Source: Clostridia bacterium
Lineage (GTDB): Bacteria > Bacillota > Clostridia > Peptostreptococcales > Anaerovoracaceae
NCBI GenBank assembly: GCA_910575405.1
Contig: CAJTER010000007.1
Location: forward strand, 44,874 to 108,873
Reading direction: 5' to 3'
Length of the DNA stretch: 64,000 nt
How positions within the stretch are numbered: the first letter of the stretch is position 1; each line of letters begins with the position of its first letter. The position numbers were made by a program, and so were the translations under genes. Below are positions 36,196 to 44,880 of this stretch, in pieces. Under the pieces are notes generated by a model that worked only from the letters and a program-made list of their open reading frames with translations, had not been told where the DNA came from and did not search any database.

Positions 36196-36564
36196 TTGAA
36201 AATACAGGAATCCGCAGAAAACTATCTGGAAGCAATCTTAATGATTAAGGAAGAGAAAGGGGAAGTACGTTCTATTGATATTGTAAACAAGCTTCAGTTT
36301 TCCAAACCCAGCGTCAGCGTTGCCATGAAACAGTTAGAAGTAAACGGTTATATTGAACGGGACTCTGCGGGAAACATTTTTCTGCTTCCTCCAGGGAAAA
36401 AAATTGCGGAAAGCATCTACGACCGGCACAATACTCTCATTAAGATTTTAACCCATCTGGGTGTCTGTGAGGAAACGGCAAGGCAGGATGCCTGTGGAAT
36501 TGAACACCACATCAGTGACGAATCCTTTTTCGCGCTGAAAGAGCACTGTAAAAAAATCTTGTAA
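36196..36564 (+). CDS. DtxR/MntR-type metal-dependent repressor
   Basis: A 122-residue regulator. The N-terminal winged helix-turn-helix starts ESAENYLEAILMI and includes KPSVSVAMKQLEVNGYI as the recognition part; the C-terminal helices contain the metal/dimer segment CGIEHHIS typical of DtxR/MntR. The short length, without an SH3-like domain, suits MntR. It probably senses manganese or iron; no metal transporter gene is adjacent. The start is TTG at 36196, with GGAGGG at a suitable distance. Terminates in a shared hairpin facing the dlt operon. Confidence 0.85.
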   Translation: MKIQESAENYLEAILMIKEEKGEVRSIDIVNKLQFSKPSVSVAMKQLEVNGYIERDSAGNIFLLPPGKKIAESIYDRHNTLIKILTHLGVCEETARQDACGIEHHISDESFFALKEHCKKIL

Positions 36565-36589
36565 AAGAAGTCCTAATTTCAAACATTAC

Positions 36590-36683
36590 AAAAGAGCAGG
36601 CCTCTGTATACCAGCTTCAAAAGTCCGACTTAAAACTCAAACGATTGAAAACCGTATACTGCAAAGATAGCCTACTCTTTTTT
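36590..36683. terminator. Long bidirectional hairpin between mntR-like gene and dlt operon
   Basis: AAAAGAGCAGGC and GCCTACTCTTTT are complementary except for one pair and enclose about 65 bases. An inner GTATAC repeat occurs on each side. It lies between two convergent transcripts. Confidence 0.55.
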
Positions 36684-36693
36684 CTTTCCCTTT

Positions 36694-36837
36694 TTAGAAC
36701 TGTGCATATACGAACGCCGGAGCTGTTGACAAATTTGCCAGCATAAAATAGCCATAAATCATCATCATCATGAGATAAAACAGCAATATATATTTTCCAT
36801 AGCTCCAGAACTTACTTTCCTTCAGCCTGTGCCGCAA
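36694..36837 (-). CDS. dltX: DltX-like small membrane protein at the 3' end of the dlt operon
   Basis: A 47-residue frame that overlaps the last 26 bases of dltD in another frame. It has a basic start (RHRLKESKFW), one long membrane helix (YILLFYLMMMMIYGYFML) and the C-terminus PAFVYAQF. DltX proteins are about 45-50 residues with a single helix and a conserved C-terminal 'FIYNxF'-type motif, which is engaged by DltB. Start TTG at 36837 has a weak ACAGG upstream; translation is probably coupled to dltD. In bacilli and streptococci dltX usually precedes dltA, so this order is different. I judge it real because of its length, frame, helix and C-terminal motif. Confidence 0.72.
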   Translation of the reverse strand: MRHRLKESKFWSYGKYILLFYLMMMMIYGYFMLANLSTAPAFVYAQF

Positions 36838-37990
36838 ACCTGTAAATATCCTCATTTACTGCAAGCCATCCTTTCCAGCCCAAATGGACTTTATCCAAAA
36901 AGAAATATTTTGTGTATTCATCATCCCCAAGATCAGACAGCTGCGCGCCATATTGTTTGGCAAGCGCCCGGATATTCTCATAATACTGCTGCCGCTCTTT
37001 CCTGGGAAATCCGATATGATCGTACCAATAGCCATTAACTGGCATCAGAACCAGCATGGGCTCAATTCCCGTTTCCCTGCACACCTGCAGAAAGCACCTT
37101 AAATCGTCATACTCCGGTGATTCGCTGTAGGAGTCACCGCGCTTTGAATCCTTTTTTTTATCCAGGTTCGGAAGCAGCTGTTTTTCATACACGCGGTGGG
37201 AAACATAAAAGGGATTGCCCTTAGCCGCACGCTCCCCTTCCTCCTGGGCCATTTTTTCATAAGCTGCCCAGTCTGGTTCTCCCGGCCTTCCCAGCTGCTT
37301 TGGATCATACTCTTTGACGCCTCTCGTTTTGGCCATGGTAAAGAGGCCGACTTTGCTCTTTTCTTTTAAAAAGCCCCTGTAAAACCGCACATACTGCTTG
37401 TCAAAAAAACTGGCCTTTCCCGTCAAGTAAACTCGCTCATACCGCTCGACCCGGCTGAGAGTCTGCGGATCCCCTGAAAGCAGCTTTTTGCTGCGCTCTA
37501 CTATATAATTTTTCGTTTCCTGGGAAATAAGCCGGCTTCGAATCATGGCGATAAAATTTTCTTCTGAAAAACGCGAAGCAAAGGCAGGCGCCAGAACGCC
37601 TTCTTTTTTAAACCACTGGGGAGACAGGATCAATACAACCTTTTTATTTTTAACCCCTTCTGCAAGCGCTGTCAGCTCTAAAGTATGAAACAGCGACTGA
37701 TAATATCCTGCTCCCACCATCATCATATTGAAGGAATTATCCTCAAACAGATTTGCCGGATGGCTGGACATCTTTTTTCCATGGCGAAACTCCGAAGAAC
37801 CCAAAACCAGCATGGTATCCTTGTTCATATTGGCCTTCATCTCATCACTGGCAAAAAATTTGTAGCGACTGATCCAGCTTCCAAAGGAGTGGGGATCAAA
37901 TTTCATATTCCGATCCATAAACATGTGCAGCCCTGCCGCAGTTCCGATGAACAAGACCAGTGCAATGAGAAATGCCGTTACCTTTTTCAC
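36812..37990 (-). CDS. dltD: D-alanyl-lipoteichoic acid transfer protein DltD
   Basis: A 392-residue membrane-anchored extracellular protein. One N-terminal helix (about 5-23) is followed by an SGNH-like esterase domain: VLGSSEFRHG supplies the Ser, and FFLDKVHLGWKGW the Asp-x-x-His pair at the C-terminus. DltD moves D-alanine from the membrane channel formed by DltB onto teichoic acid. The gene starts four bases after dltC. Confidence 0.94.
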   Translation of the reverse strand: MKKVTAFLIALVLFIGTAAGLHMFMDRNMKFDPHSFGSWISRYKFFASDEMKANMNKDTMLVLGSSEFRHGKKMSSHPANLFEDNSFNMMMVGAGYYQSLFHTLELTALAEGVKNKKVVLILSPQWFKKEGVLAPAFASRFSEENFIAMIRSRLISQETKNYIVERSKKLLSGDPQTLSRVERYERVYLTGKASFFDKQYVRFYRGFLKEKSKVGLFTMAKTRGVKEYDPKQLGRPGEPDWAAYEKMAQEEGERAAKGNPFYVSHRVYEKQLLPNLDKKKDSKRGDSYSESPEYDDLRCFLQVCRETGIEPMLVLMPVNGYWYDHIGFPRKERQQYYENIRALAKQYGAQLSDLGDDEYTKYFFLDKVHLGWKGWLAVNEDIYRFAAQAEGK

Positions 37991-37994
37991 GGCT

Positions 37995-38231
37995 TCAGCT
38001 CCTTGCGCGAATCAGGGCAATTATTTTGTTAGGCGTCTCTACATCAGTCCGTTCTACTTCTGATGGAGAAATGATAATTCCAAACTGCTCCTCAATGGCT
38101 ACCAACAGCTCCGTAAAGGCCAGAGAATCCAAAAGCTCCTCTTCAAACAGGTTGATATCGCCATCTTCTCTTACAACATCATCTTCACAAATTTCTTCCA
38201 ATAGGTCTAATACTTTCTCTTCCATTTTCAT
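37995..38231 (-). CDS. dltC: D-alanyl carrier protein DltC
   Basis: A 78-residue acyl-carrier-type protein. The 4'-phosphopantetheine attachment serine is in ELLDSLAF near residue 36. It receives D-alanine from DltA and delivers it to DltB. ATG at 38231 has GAGGTG upstream. Confidence 0.95.
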   Translation of the reverse strand: MKMEEKVLDLLEEICEDDVVREDGDINLFEEELLDSLAFTELLVAIEEQFGIIISPSEVERTDVETPNKIIALIRARS

Positions 38232-38265
38232 TCACCTCATTTTTATCTTTTAGACTTCACAATGT

Positions 38266-39423
38266 TCACACCAATGCCCCAGAAAACAGCAGGAATCCGA
38301 ACATAACCAGATTCAGCGTAATAAACCAGGAAACCAGCCTGTACCATCTTTCTTTTTTGTGCTTTTTATAAAAAACCGACTTCTTCTGATAGATCTCTGT
38401 ACAGGCCAAAAGAAGCCCGTGATACAGTCCATACAGCAGGTAATTGAGGGCAAGACCATGCCAGGCTCCCATTACCGCCATATTGACGAGAAATCCGACG
38501 GATGCTCCTGTCAGCCTGGAGGAAAACCACTTTCCCTTAATGGCCATCATCATAAACCTGGAAAACAGGAAATCGCGGAACCAGAAGGATAAGGTCATAT
38601 GCCATCTGTTCCAGAATTCCTTTATGTCAATACTGACAAATGGCTTGCAAAAATTCTCTGGCGCCTTAATACCCAGGATATAGCTCGTTCCAATGGCCAT
38701 AGCGCTGTAGCCCGCAAAATCAAAGAAGAGATAAACGCCGTAGCAGTAGCTGTATCCGATATACTCCAGCAGGCTCTGAGGATCCTGGAAAAAGACAACA
38801 CCCTTGTGTGCGAGAATGGCAAGAATGAATTTGTAAATCACACCTGCCAAAAGCCTTAAAAGTCCGTCTCCCACCAGCTCCAGATATTCCTGTCTGTCTG
38901 GCGGATTCGCCGCATCCTTCAGATACCTCCTGCTCCTGTCAATGGGGCCGCAGCTAAAGGTGGAAAACAGCAAAAGGAAATCCGCAAAATCCAGCCACCT
39001 TACGTCTTTGATAATGCCATCGTAAATCTCGATTATCATCTGCAGGCTGCGGAAGGTCAGATAGGAAATTCCCAGAAACTGAAAAAGCCCAATCTCAAAC
39101 CCAAGCCCGGCCTCCGAAAGCTTGCTGAGAACCAGCGGAAGCAAACTCCCTGCAAGGAACAGGCGGTAAAGCGCCGTACTTCTTTCCTCACCCTGCTGCC
39201 GCCGCAAAGAGAGGTAGCAGCGGATGAGAACAAATTCCAAAAGGAAAAAGGCGGCAAACGAAATGAGCTGTCCCCTGTTTGGCCATAAAACCAGCACAAT
39301 AACCAGTGCGGAGGCCGCTGTCCGGTATTTCTGAAGCGGCTTTTCTAAAACCCCCAGGATTACCGCAGGTACAAAAATCAGAATCAGCAGCAGGAAAAAC
39401 TGAATCCCTCCAAAGAACTCCAT
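38266..39423 (-). CDS. dltB: D-alanyl transfer protein DltB (MBOAT family)
   Basis: A 385-residue polytopic membrane O-acyltransferase with about eleven hydrophobic segments. The MBOAT region holds IKEFWNRWHMTLSFWFRDFL and the catalytic histidine in GAWHGLALNYLLYGLYHG. It passes D-alanine across the membrane. Its ATG overlaps the dltA stop (TAATG). Confidence 0.95.
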   Translation of the reverse strand: MEFFGGIQFFLLLILIFVPAVILGVLEKPLQKYRTAASALVIVLVLWPNRGQLISFAAFFLLEFVLIRCYLSLRRQQGEERSTALYRLFLAGSLLPLVLSKLSEAGLGFEIGLFQFLGISYLTFRSLQMIIEIYDGIIKDVRWLDFADFLLLFSTFSCGPIDRSRRYLKDAANPPDRQEYLELVGDGLLRLLAGVIYKFILAILAHKGVVFFQDPQSLLEYIGYSYCYGVYLFFDFAGYSAMAIGTSYILGIKAPENFCKPFVSIDIKEFWNRWHMTLSFWFRDFLFSRFMMMAIKGKWFSSRLTGASVGFLVNMAVMGAWHGLALNYLLYGLYHGLLLACTEIYQKKSVFYKKHKKERWYRLVSWFITLNLVMFGFLLFSGALV

Positions 39424-40943
39424 TATGCCAGTCCTCCCAGCTGTTTGCGGTCAACTTTGCCATTGTTATTCATAGGCAAGCTATCCATATGTATGATTTT
39501 CTTTGGTATCATATAGACCGGTAGCAACGCCTTCAACTTTTCCTTCATTTCCCTTGAGAACTGCAGACGGTTTTCCGGACGGATACTTCCCATTACAAAG
39601 GCTGTCAGGCTTTTCACCTTTCCATCTTTCACATTGGGAACTACCACTGCATGAGAAATATCATCAAGCTTTGTTATATTTTTTTCAATATCCTCAATTT
39701 CAATCCGATATCCGTTGAGCTTTACCTGCAGATCAATTCTGCCCTGATAAAAGAGATTTCCGTGCTTGTCTAAATAACCCTTATCCCCGGTGCGGTACGC
39801 CCGGCACGGCTTTCCATCCCTCATACTGGTAAAAAAGGCTTTTCGCGTCATCCCCTGCTGCCGGAAATATCCGGCGCTTACCGTATCTCCTGTAATGATA
39901 ATCTCACCCGACTCTCCCGGTTTTGCAAGGCTTCCGTCTTTTTTGTGAATTTCCAAAACCGTGCCTGGCTTTGCCTTTCCTACAGGAAGCGGCTGTATCA
40001 TATTAGCGAGCTCTCTGGTAATTGGAATTTCCGTAACAGCTACGGTGGATTCTGTTGGCCCATAGGTGTTCATAATGATCGCCCTGGGAAACCGATCCAT
40101 CAGCTTGATGGCCGTTGCGTTTGTAAGCGTTTCACCGCAGAAGAGGAAAACCTCCAACTCCGACATCAGCTCCTGGTTGAATTCCCGGTCTGCCATGCAC
40201 ATATCCGCAAAGGAAGGAGTCGAAACCCACACCCTTGCCCCTGACTTGGAAAGAGCTGGTATCAGAGCCTTAAAATCCATTTGTGTCTTTTTGTCAAGCA
40301 GATATAAGGTACCTCCACTGGCAAGGCAGGTGTAAAGATCCATAACCGAAAGATCAAAGGAAAATGGCGCCTGATTGAGGAAAACCTGGCCCTGCTTTCT
40401 CTTCCTGCTGGTTCCAAGCCCCACGGACCAATCCAGATAATGATCCAGATTGCTTTCTGTAATTTCAACGCCCTTTGGCTGTCCGGTACTGCCTGATGTA
40501 AAGATGATATAAAACGTATCCTCCCCGGATACCCGGTATTGGGGGGCAATCGTCTCTTTTGTTTTTGCTACTATTTTCAGAGTTTCCTTTAGAGAAACGG
40601 TGCGTTTCAAATCCGCCTCTGTTTCCTCCAGTGCAAAGCTGATACAGGGGTTTACCATATCTGCAATAGTGCTTACCCGAGAATCAGGCATGGAAATATC
40701 CAGCGGACAATAAGGCCGGCCGGACTTTACAGCCGCAAGGAAACAGACGATCATAAAAGGAGCTTTATGTCCGTAAACGATGACAGGAGCTTTATTTTCT
40801 CCACAAGTTTTTTGAATATAAGCAGCAAGCCTGTCTGAATAATCGCCAAGCTGCTGATAAGTAAGATTTTGCTCTCCAAAACGGATCGCAGCCTTTTGCC
40901 CATGATTTTGGGTATAGAAATCCAACTGATTTAGAATCTTCAT
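39423..40943 (-). CDS. dltA: D-alanine--D-alanyl carrier protein ligase DltA
   Basis: A 506-residue adenylation enzyme that activates D-alanine with ATP and loads DltC. Motifs are FTSGSTGQPKGVEIT (phosphate loop), NTYGPTESTVAVTE, YRTGDKGYLD, GRIDLQVKLNGYRIE and the C-terminal lysine in NNNGKVDRKQL. Start ATG at 40943 has GAGGGG nine bases upstream; GTG at 40952 is too close to it. D-alanylation lowers envelope negative charge and protects against cationic peptides. The operon order is dltA, B, C, D, X. Confidence 0.96.
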   Translation of the reverse strand: MKILNQLDFYTQNHGQKAAIRFGEQNLTYQQLGDYSDRLAAYIQKTCGENKAPVIVYGHKAPFMIVCFLAAVKSGRPYCPLDISMPDSRVSTIADMVNPCISFALEETEADLKRTVSLKETLKIVAKTKETIAPQYRVSGEDTFYIIFTSGSTGQPKGVEITESNLDHYLDWSVGLGTSRKRKQGQVFLNQAPFSFDLSVMDLYTCLASGGTLYLLDKKTQMDFKALIPALSKSGARVWVSTPSFADMCMADREFNQELMSELEVFLFCGETLTNATAIKLMDRFPRAIIMNTYGPTESTVAVTEIPITRELANMIQPLPVGKAKPGTVLEIHKKDGSLAKPGESGEIIITGDTVSAGYFRQQGMTRKAFFTSMRDGKPCRAYRTGDKGYLDKHGNLFYQGRIDLQVKLNGYRIEIEDIEKNITKLDDISHAVVVPNVKDGKVKSLTAFVMGSIRPENRLQFSREMKEKLKALLPVYMIPKKIIHMDSLPMNNNGKVDRKQLGGLA

Positions 40944-40973
40944 ATTATTCACTTCCCCTCATTTCATTCAATC

Positions 40974-41014
40974 ACACAATTGTGTCTGTATAGCACACTA
41001 CCTCTATACGACAA
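40974..41014 (-). promoter_or_regulatory. dlt operon promoter with palindromic operator at the start site
   Basis: On the minus strand TTGTCG (41009-41014) and TATACA (40987-40992) are 16 bases apart. The perfect palindrome ACACAATTGTGT at 40974-40985 covers the predicted transcript start. A further upstream TTGACA at about 41039 could supply a second promoter. Confidence 0.5.
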
Positions 41015-41138
41015 ATTCAGTTTACTACTAATCCTCCTCTCCTGTCAAGCTTTTACATGTTAAAGAATTTCTTAAGAGTTTCTTACACGTTTATGCGCAA
41101 GGAGAGTCCTATTGCTTTTGGCAGATAAAGCGATGATC

Positions 41139-41187
41139 AAAAAAGAACAGACACGCCAGCCTTAAAGCGCGCTTCTGTTCTTTTTCT
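41139..41187 (-). terminator. Terminator after the polysaccharide deacetylase gene
   Basis: AAAAAAGAACAGA pairs with TCTGTTCTTTTT, with A and T runs on both sides. Confidence 0.8.
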
Positions 41188-41249
41188 AAATATCATGCGT
41201 TTTTCAATGCGCCTATCCTATCGTAAGGACAGCTCGAAAGTTTTCCAAT

Positions 41250-42719
41250 CTATTGATCCAGATAAAAATAACCGTATCCGTAAAACTTTCCATTTTTTGG
41301 AGTTTCATTGTACCGATATTCCAACAGCTCACTTACGGAAACCAGCTGATATCCCTTCTTAATGAGCCATGGAACCATTTTTTCTACAGCCTCGGCCGTA
41401 GAATCATAAATGGAATGCATCAAGACGACCCTTCCATCCAGATTTTTTATACCTTTCATCACCTTCATTACACTTTTGGCATTTCTGCTCTTCCAGTCCA
41501 GAGTATCGACAGACCAAAGTACAATGGGAGCTTTTGCATGCTTTTCAAGAGCCTTGCAGTTATTTCCGTAAGGCGGCCTGAACACGGAGGCCTTCTGTCC
41601 ACAGGCCTTTTCAAGAGCCCTGTTTGTCTTATCCACCTGGGATTTTACCTTTGCTGCTGAAAGTGTCTTCAGGTTCGGGTGGGACCAACTGTGACTTCCG
41701 ATTTCCATGCCAAGCTCTGCTTCCCGCTTAACGACCTTGGGATAATTGGCTACATTCTGTCCCAGCTCAAAAAATGTAGCTGTTGCATCGTATTTTTCCA
41801 GGCAATCTAAAATCCGATTGCTGGTAGCCGGGTAAGGCCCGTCGTCAAAGGTGAGCGCAACCATAGGCTTATCCGGATCAATAGCCTTTACTTCAATCTT
41901 GTCACGGAGAATCCCCTCCAGCTCCGTATATTTTATTTCTGCAGAAACCATTCCTTTTTCCGCATTCACAACCGTACCTTTGTCAAAGTAAAAGGTGACT
42001 CCCGTGTCAGTCAGAACATATTTGTTGAAATTTTTCTCCGATCCGGCAAGATTTTTTTTGTACCCTTTGACTAAATCGTCTGGATAGTTCTTCTCAAAAT
42101 AGTCGAGCATGTAAGCAGAACACTGTTTTTTGTATCCCGGATTAAAAACCTGGATAGAGGTCAGCGGCCGTCCCGTTTCAGTTGAAAAATTATACGTATG
42201 AACCTGCGAAGACACGGTCTCCATGTTTTTATCTTTTTCAGCTCTCTGTTCCTCGGAAAAAACGATTCCCACTGCATCCTTTTTCGTATGATAGGAATTA
42301 TAGTCAAGCAGCAGAGCGACCTTTTCTTCCTTGCCGGTCTTCTTGTGCTTTTCCCGGAACTGCTTTTCCAAACTTCCTGTAATATCCCGGATATACGTAT
42401 CCGTGATCTTCTCACCGGTTACCGGGTATTCCACAGCAGCAGAAAGAGGTGTTCCGTATTTTACTACGGTTTTCATCCTTCCTACGTCCTTTGTCGTACT
42501 TTCCTCTTCAAAATAAGAAGCCGCATAGGACTGAAAGCTTTTTTCATCCTTATACGAATCTCCGGACATCAGCGCTGCTATCACAATAACAGCAGTAAGC
42601 ACCGCAACACCGCTGCACACCATTGCCAGAATTCTGTGCAGCCTTTTTTTGCGTTCTGCTCTTATTTTTCGGTTTTCCCTTCTCTTTTCCGCGTTTGTTT
42701 CTACCATATTTTCCCCCAT
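41250..42719 (-). CDS. Membrane-anchored polysaccharide deacetylase (PdaC-like)
   Basis: A 489-residue protein. A very basic cytoplasmic tail (1-28) precedes one membrane helix (about 29-50). Residues of about 60-275 resemble the DUF3298/DUF4163-like extracellular module seen in PdaC. The NodB catalytic domain follows: LTFDDGPYPAT with the base and metal Asp, SHSWSHPNL with the metal histidines, RPPYGNN and VLMHSIYDST. It removes N-acetyl groups from peptidoglycan or another surface glycan. It is transcribed alone. ATG at 42719 follows AGAAGGA. Confidence 0.92.
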   Translation of the reverse strand: MGENMVETNAEKRRENRKIRAERKKRLHRILAMVCSGVAVLTAVIVIAALMSGDSYKDEKSFQSYAASYFEEESTTKDVGRMKTVVKYGTPLSAAVEYPVTGEKITDTYIRDITGSLEKQFREKHKKTGKEEKVALLLDYNSYHTKKDAVGIVFSEEQRAEKDKNMETVSSQVHTYNFSTETGRPLTSIQVFNPGYKKQCSAYMLDYFEKNYPDDLVKGYKKNLAGSEKNFNKYVLTDTGVTFYFDKGTVVNAEKGMVSAEIKYTELEGILRDKIEVKAIDPDKPMVALTFDDGPYPATSNRILDCLEKYDATATFFELGQNVANYPKVVKREAELGMEIGSHSWSHPNLKTLSAAKVKSQVDKTNRALEKACGQKASVFRPPYGNNCKALEKHAKAPIVLWSVDTLDWKSRNAKSVMKVMKGIKNLDGRVVLMHSIYDSTAEAVEKMVPWLIKKGYQLVSVSELLEYRYNETPKNGKFYGYGYFYLDQ

Positions 42720-42791
42720 GCAGTTCCTTCTTTTAACTGTAAAACTTCTATTTTATATACTATTTTTATAATATACCACAATTTTTCGACT

Positions 42792-43853
42792 CTAATCAGC
42801 TTTGCCGGCATGAATCGCCAAAAACTGCCTGAAAGCAGTCGGAATCGAAATACTTGCATCGATCTCAGGTTCCTCAATCCACTGAAAAGCGTCGGGCATA
42901 GCTTTGCATTCTATATAAAAGCACACCATATCCCAGCGGATGTGGCTGAAAATATGACTGCGCGTAACCTCTTTACAAAGTCTCTCGGGCCCGCATTCCC
43001 AAAGCTCCGCTGTTTTCAGCGCCTGCGCGGCATCCTGCTTTCCCTGCAGATTCGGGAGCTCCCACATTCCTGCCAGCAGTCCCTTTTTTTCCCGTTTACG
43101 CAAGGCAATGCGTCCGTTGCACTGCAGGACAAAGACAGTTCGCTCTTCTGCCATTCTGTCCTTTTTCCTGGTTTTTACCGGAAGCTCCATCTGTGTTCCA
43201 TGCTTTTTTGCAAGACAAAGGCTTTTCACCGGGCAGAGCTCACATTTTGGCTTTCCCGCCGGCAGACAAACAGTTGCCCCCAGCTCCATCAGAGCTTGTG
43301 TAAATACCCCGCAGTCTGTTTTGGGATAAACTTCTTCCAGCTTTTGCTTTACTGACTTTTTGACAGCTGGTTTTAAAATGTCGTCATAGCTTTCCGTCAG
43401 TCTGGAAATGACCCGCAGAACGTTTCCATCCACGGCTGCCACCGGCTCGTCAAAACAGGTAGAGGCAATGGCTCCCGCTGTATACTCGCCGATGCCCGGC
43501 AGTTTTAGTATTTCACTGTATTCGGAAGGAAATACGCCGTTATACTCGGATATCAGAAGCTTTGCAGCCTTTTGCAGATTCTTTGCCCGATTGTAGTAGC
43601 CAAGGCCTTCCCACAGTTTCAACAGCCGTTCTTCCTCTGCCTCTGCCAGAGCCTGAATATCCGGAAGCTCCCTCAGAAAGCGGAGATAATAGCCCCTGAC
43701 TGCCTCGACCCTCGTCTGCTGCAGCATAATTTCCGAGATCCAGACGTGATACGGCTCTCTGTCCTCCCTCCAGGGAAGCTCTCTGGCATTTTCCAAAAAC
43801 CAGGGACTCAGAAGTCCTGGAAGCTCTTTATAAATTTGCTCCTGTTTGTTCAT
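42792..43853 (-). CDS. mutY: A/G-specific adenine DNA glycosylase MutY
   Basis: A 353-residue DNA repair enzyme that removes adenine mispaired with 8-oxoguanine. The helix-hairpin-helix region reads LPGIGEYTAGAIAST with the catalytic Asp in AAVDGNVLR; the catalytic Glu is in ISEIMLQQTRV. The [4Fe-4S] cluster is formed by a C-x6-C-x2-C-x5-C pattern in the segment spanning KPKCELCPVKSLC. The C-terminal about 120 residues form the NUDIX-like 8-oxoG-recognition domain. It follows the cysteine synthase gene after eight bases. Confidence 0.96.
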   Translation of the reverse strand: MNKQEQIYKELPGLLSPWFLENARELPWREDREPYHVWISEIMLQQTRVEAVRGYYLRFLRELPDIQALAEAEEERLLKLWEGLGYYNRAKNLQKAAKLLISEYNGVFPSEYSEILKLPGIGEYTAGAIASTCFDEPVAAVDGNVLRVISRLTESYDDILKPAVKKSVKQKLEEVYPKTDCGVFTQALMELGATVCLPAGKPKCELCPVKSLCLAKKHGTQMELPVKTRKKDRMAEERTVFVLQCNGRIALRKREKKGLLAGMWELPNLQGKQDAAQALKTAELWECGPERLCKEVTRSHIFSHIRWDMVCFYIECKAMPDAFQWIEEPEIDASISIPTAFRQFLAIHAGKAD

Positions 43854-43861
43854 GGCTGTGT

Positions 43862-44791
43862 CTAGTCGTCAAATAGAGGCGTGGAAAAATACCGCTCCGC
43901 TGTATCGGGCAGAACCGTAACTACCGTCTTTCCCTCTCCCAGCTTTTCCGCCAGTTTTAAAGCAGCGGCTACATTGGTTCCGCTGGAAATACCGCACATA
44001 AGACCTTCCATGCTTGCCAGTTTCTTTGCAGTATCAATGGCCTCTTCATCGGTTACAATATAAATGTCATCGTAAATTTCTTTGTTGAGAATTTCCGGTA
44101 TTACGCCATCGCCGATGCCCATCTGAAGATGGGTTCCAATATCTCCGCCTGCCAGAATAGCCGCATTTTCCGGCTCTACTGCCCAGATTTCCATTCCTGG
44201 ATTCTGTGCCTTCAGCACTTCCCCGATACCGGTTATGGTTCCGCCTGTGCCGATGCCGGAACAAAATCCATGAATATCGCCTTCCACCTGCTCCATAATT
44301 TCAAGAGCTGTGTGGTGGCGGTGAGCCATTGGGTTGTTCTCGTTTTCAAACTGCTGAGGAACGAACACCTTCGGATCTTCCTTTTCCATCCGCAAAGCCG
44401 TCTGCAGACATTCGTCAATACAATCGCCGATGTTTCCTTCATCGTGGATTAGGATTACTTCGGCACCATAGTGGCGTACCAGCTTTCTTCGCTCCTCACT
44501 GACGGAGTCCGGCATAATGATGATAGTCCGGTAGCCCTTTACTGCCCCTGTAAGGGCAAGGCCGATGCCCTGGTTGCCACTGGTAGGCTCTACAATAATG
44601 GAGTCCGGATTAATGAGTCCCTGCTTTTCCGCTTCCAGCAGCATATTGTAGGCAGTTCTCGTTTTAATGGAACCTCCCACATTAAGTCCTTCGAATTTTA
44701 CAAGAACCTCCGCGCTGCCCGGCGAACTCATTCTGTTGAGGCGAATCATGGGGGTATGGCCGATTGCCGCTAATACATTGTCATAGATCAT
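43862..44791 (-). CDS. cysK: Cysteine synthase-family PLP enzyme
   Basis: A 309-residue beta-replacement enzyme. PLP-binding lysine is in GGSIKTRTAYN, where common CysK has GGSVKDRIA; the substrate loop reads PTSGNQGIGLA instead of TSGNTGIGLA. GIGTGGTITGIGEVLK binds the PLP phosphate and GISSGTNVAAAL contacts the cofactor ring. O-acetylserine sulfhydrylase is the most likely activity, but the two loop substitutions leave room for another nucleophile or acceptor. Followed by mutY in the same operon; no T-box or S-box leader is seen. Confidence 0.85.
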   Translation of the reverse strand: MIYDNVLAAIGHTPMIRLNRMSSPGSAEVLVKFEGLNVGGSIKTRTAYNMLLEAEKQGLINPDSIIVEPTSGNQGIGLALTGAVKGYRTIIIMPDSVSEERRKLVRHYGAEVILIHDEGNIGDCIDECLQTALRMEKEDPKVFVPQQFENENNPMAHRHHTALEIMEQVEGDIHGFCSGIGTGGTITGIGEVLKAQNPGMEIWAVEPENAAILAGGDIGTHLQMGIGDGVIPEILNKEIYDDIYIVTDEEAIDTAKKLASMEGLMCGISSGTNVAAALKLAEKLGEGKTVVTVLPDTAERYFSTPLFDD

Positions 44792-44880
44792 TTAATTTCT
44801 TCTTTCCTTTTCATATATTCTAATATAAGCATTGCACGTCTTCTATAATACCACTTTCTTCGGTTTTTTTGTAGATTTAT

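Noticed and set aside
42198-43355. A 385-codon open frame on the plus strand
   Set aside because: It is antisense to the polysaccharide deacetylase and mutY genes, has no domain or ribosome site, and its composition (Phe/Cys/Ser/His-rich) is that of a reverse-strand shadow.
44792-44880. T-box or S-box control of the cysteine synthase gene
   Set aside because: The upstream gap is only 89 bases and includes no specifier, T-box or SAM-aptamer sequence.
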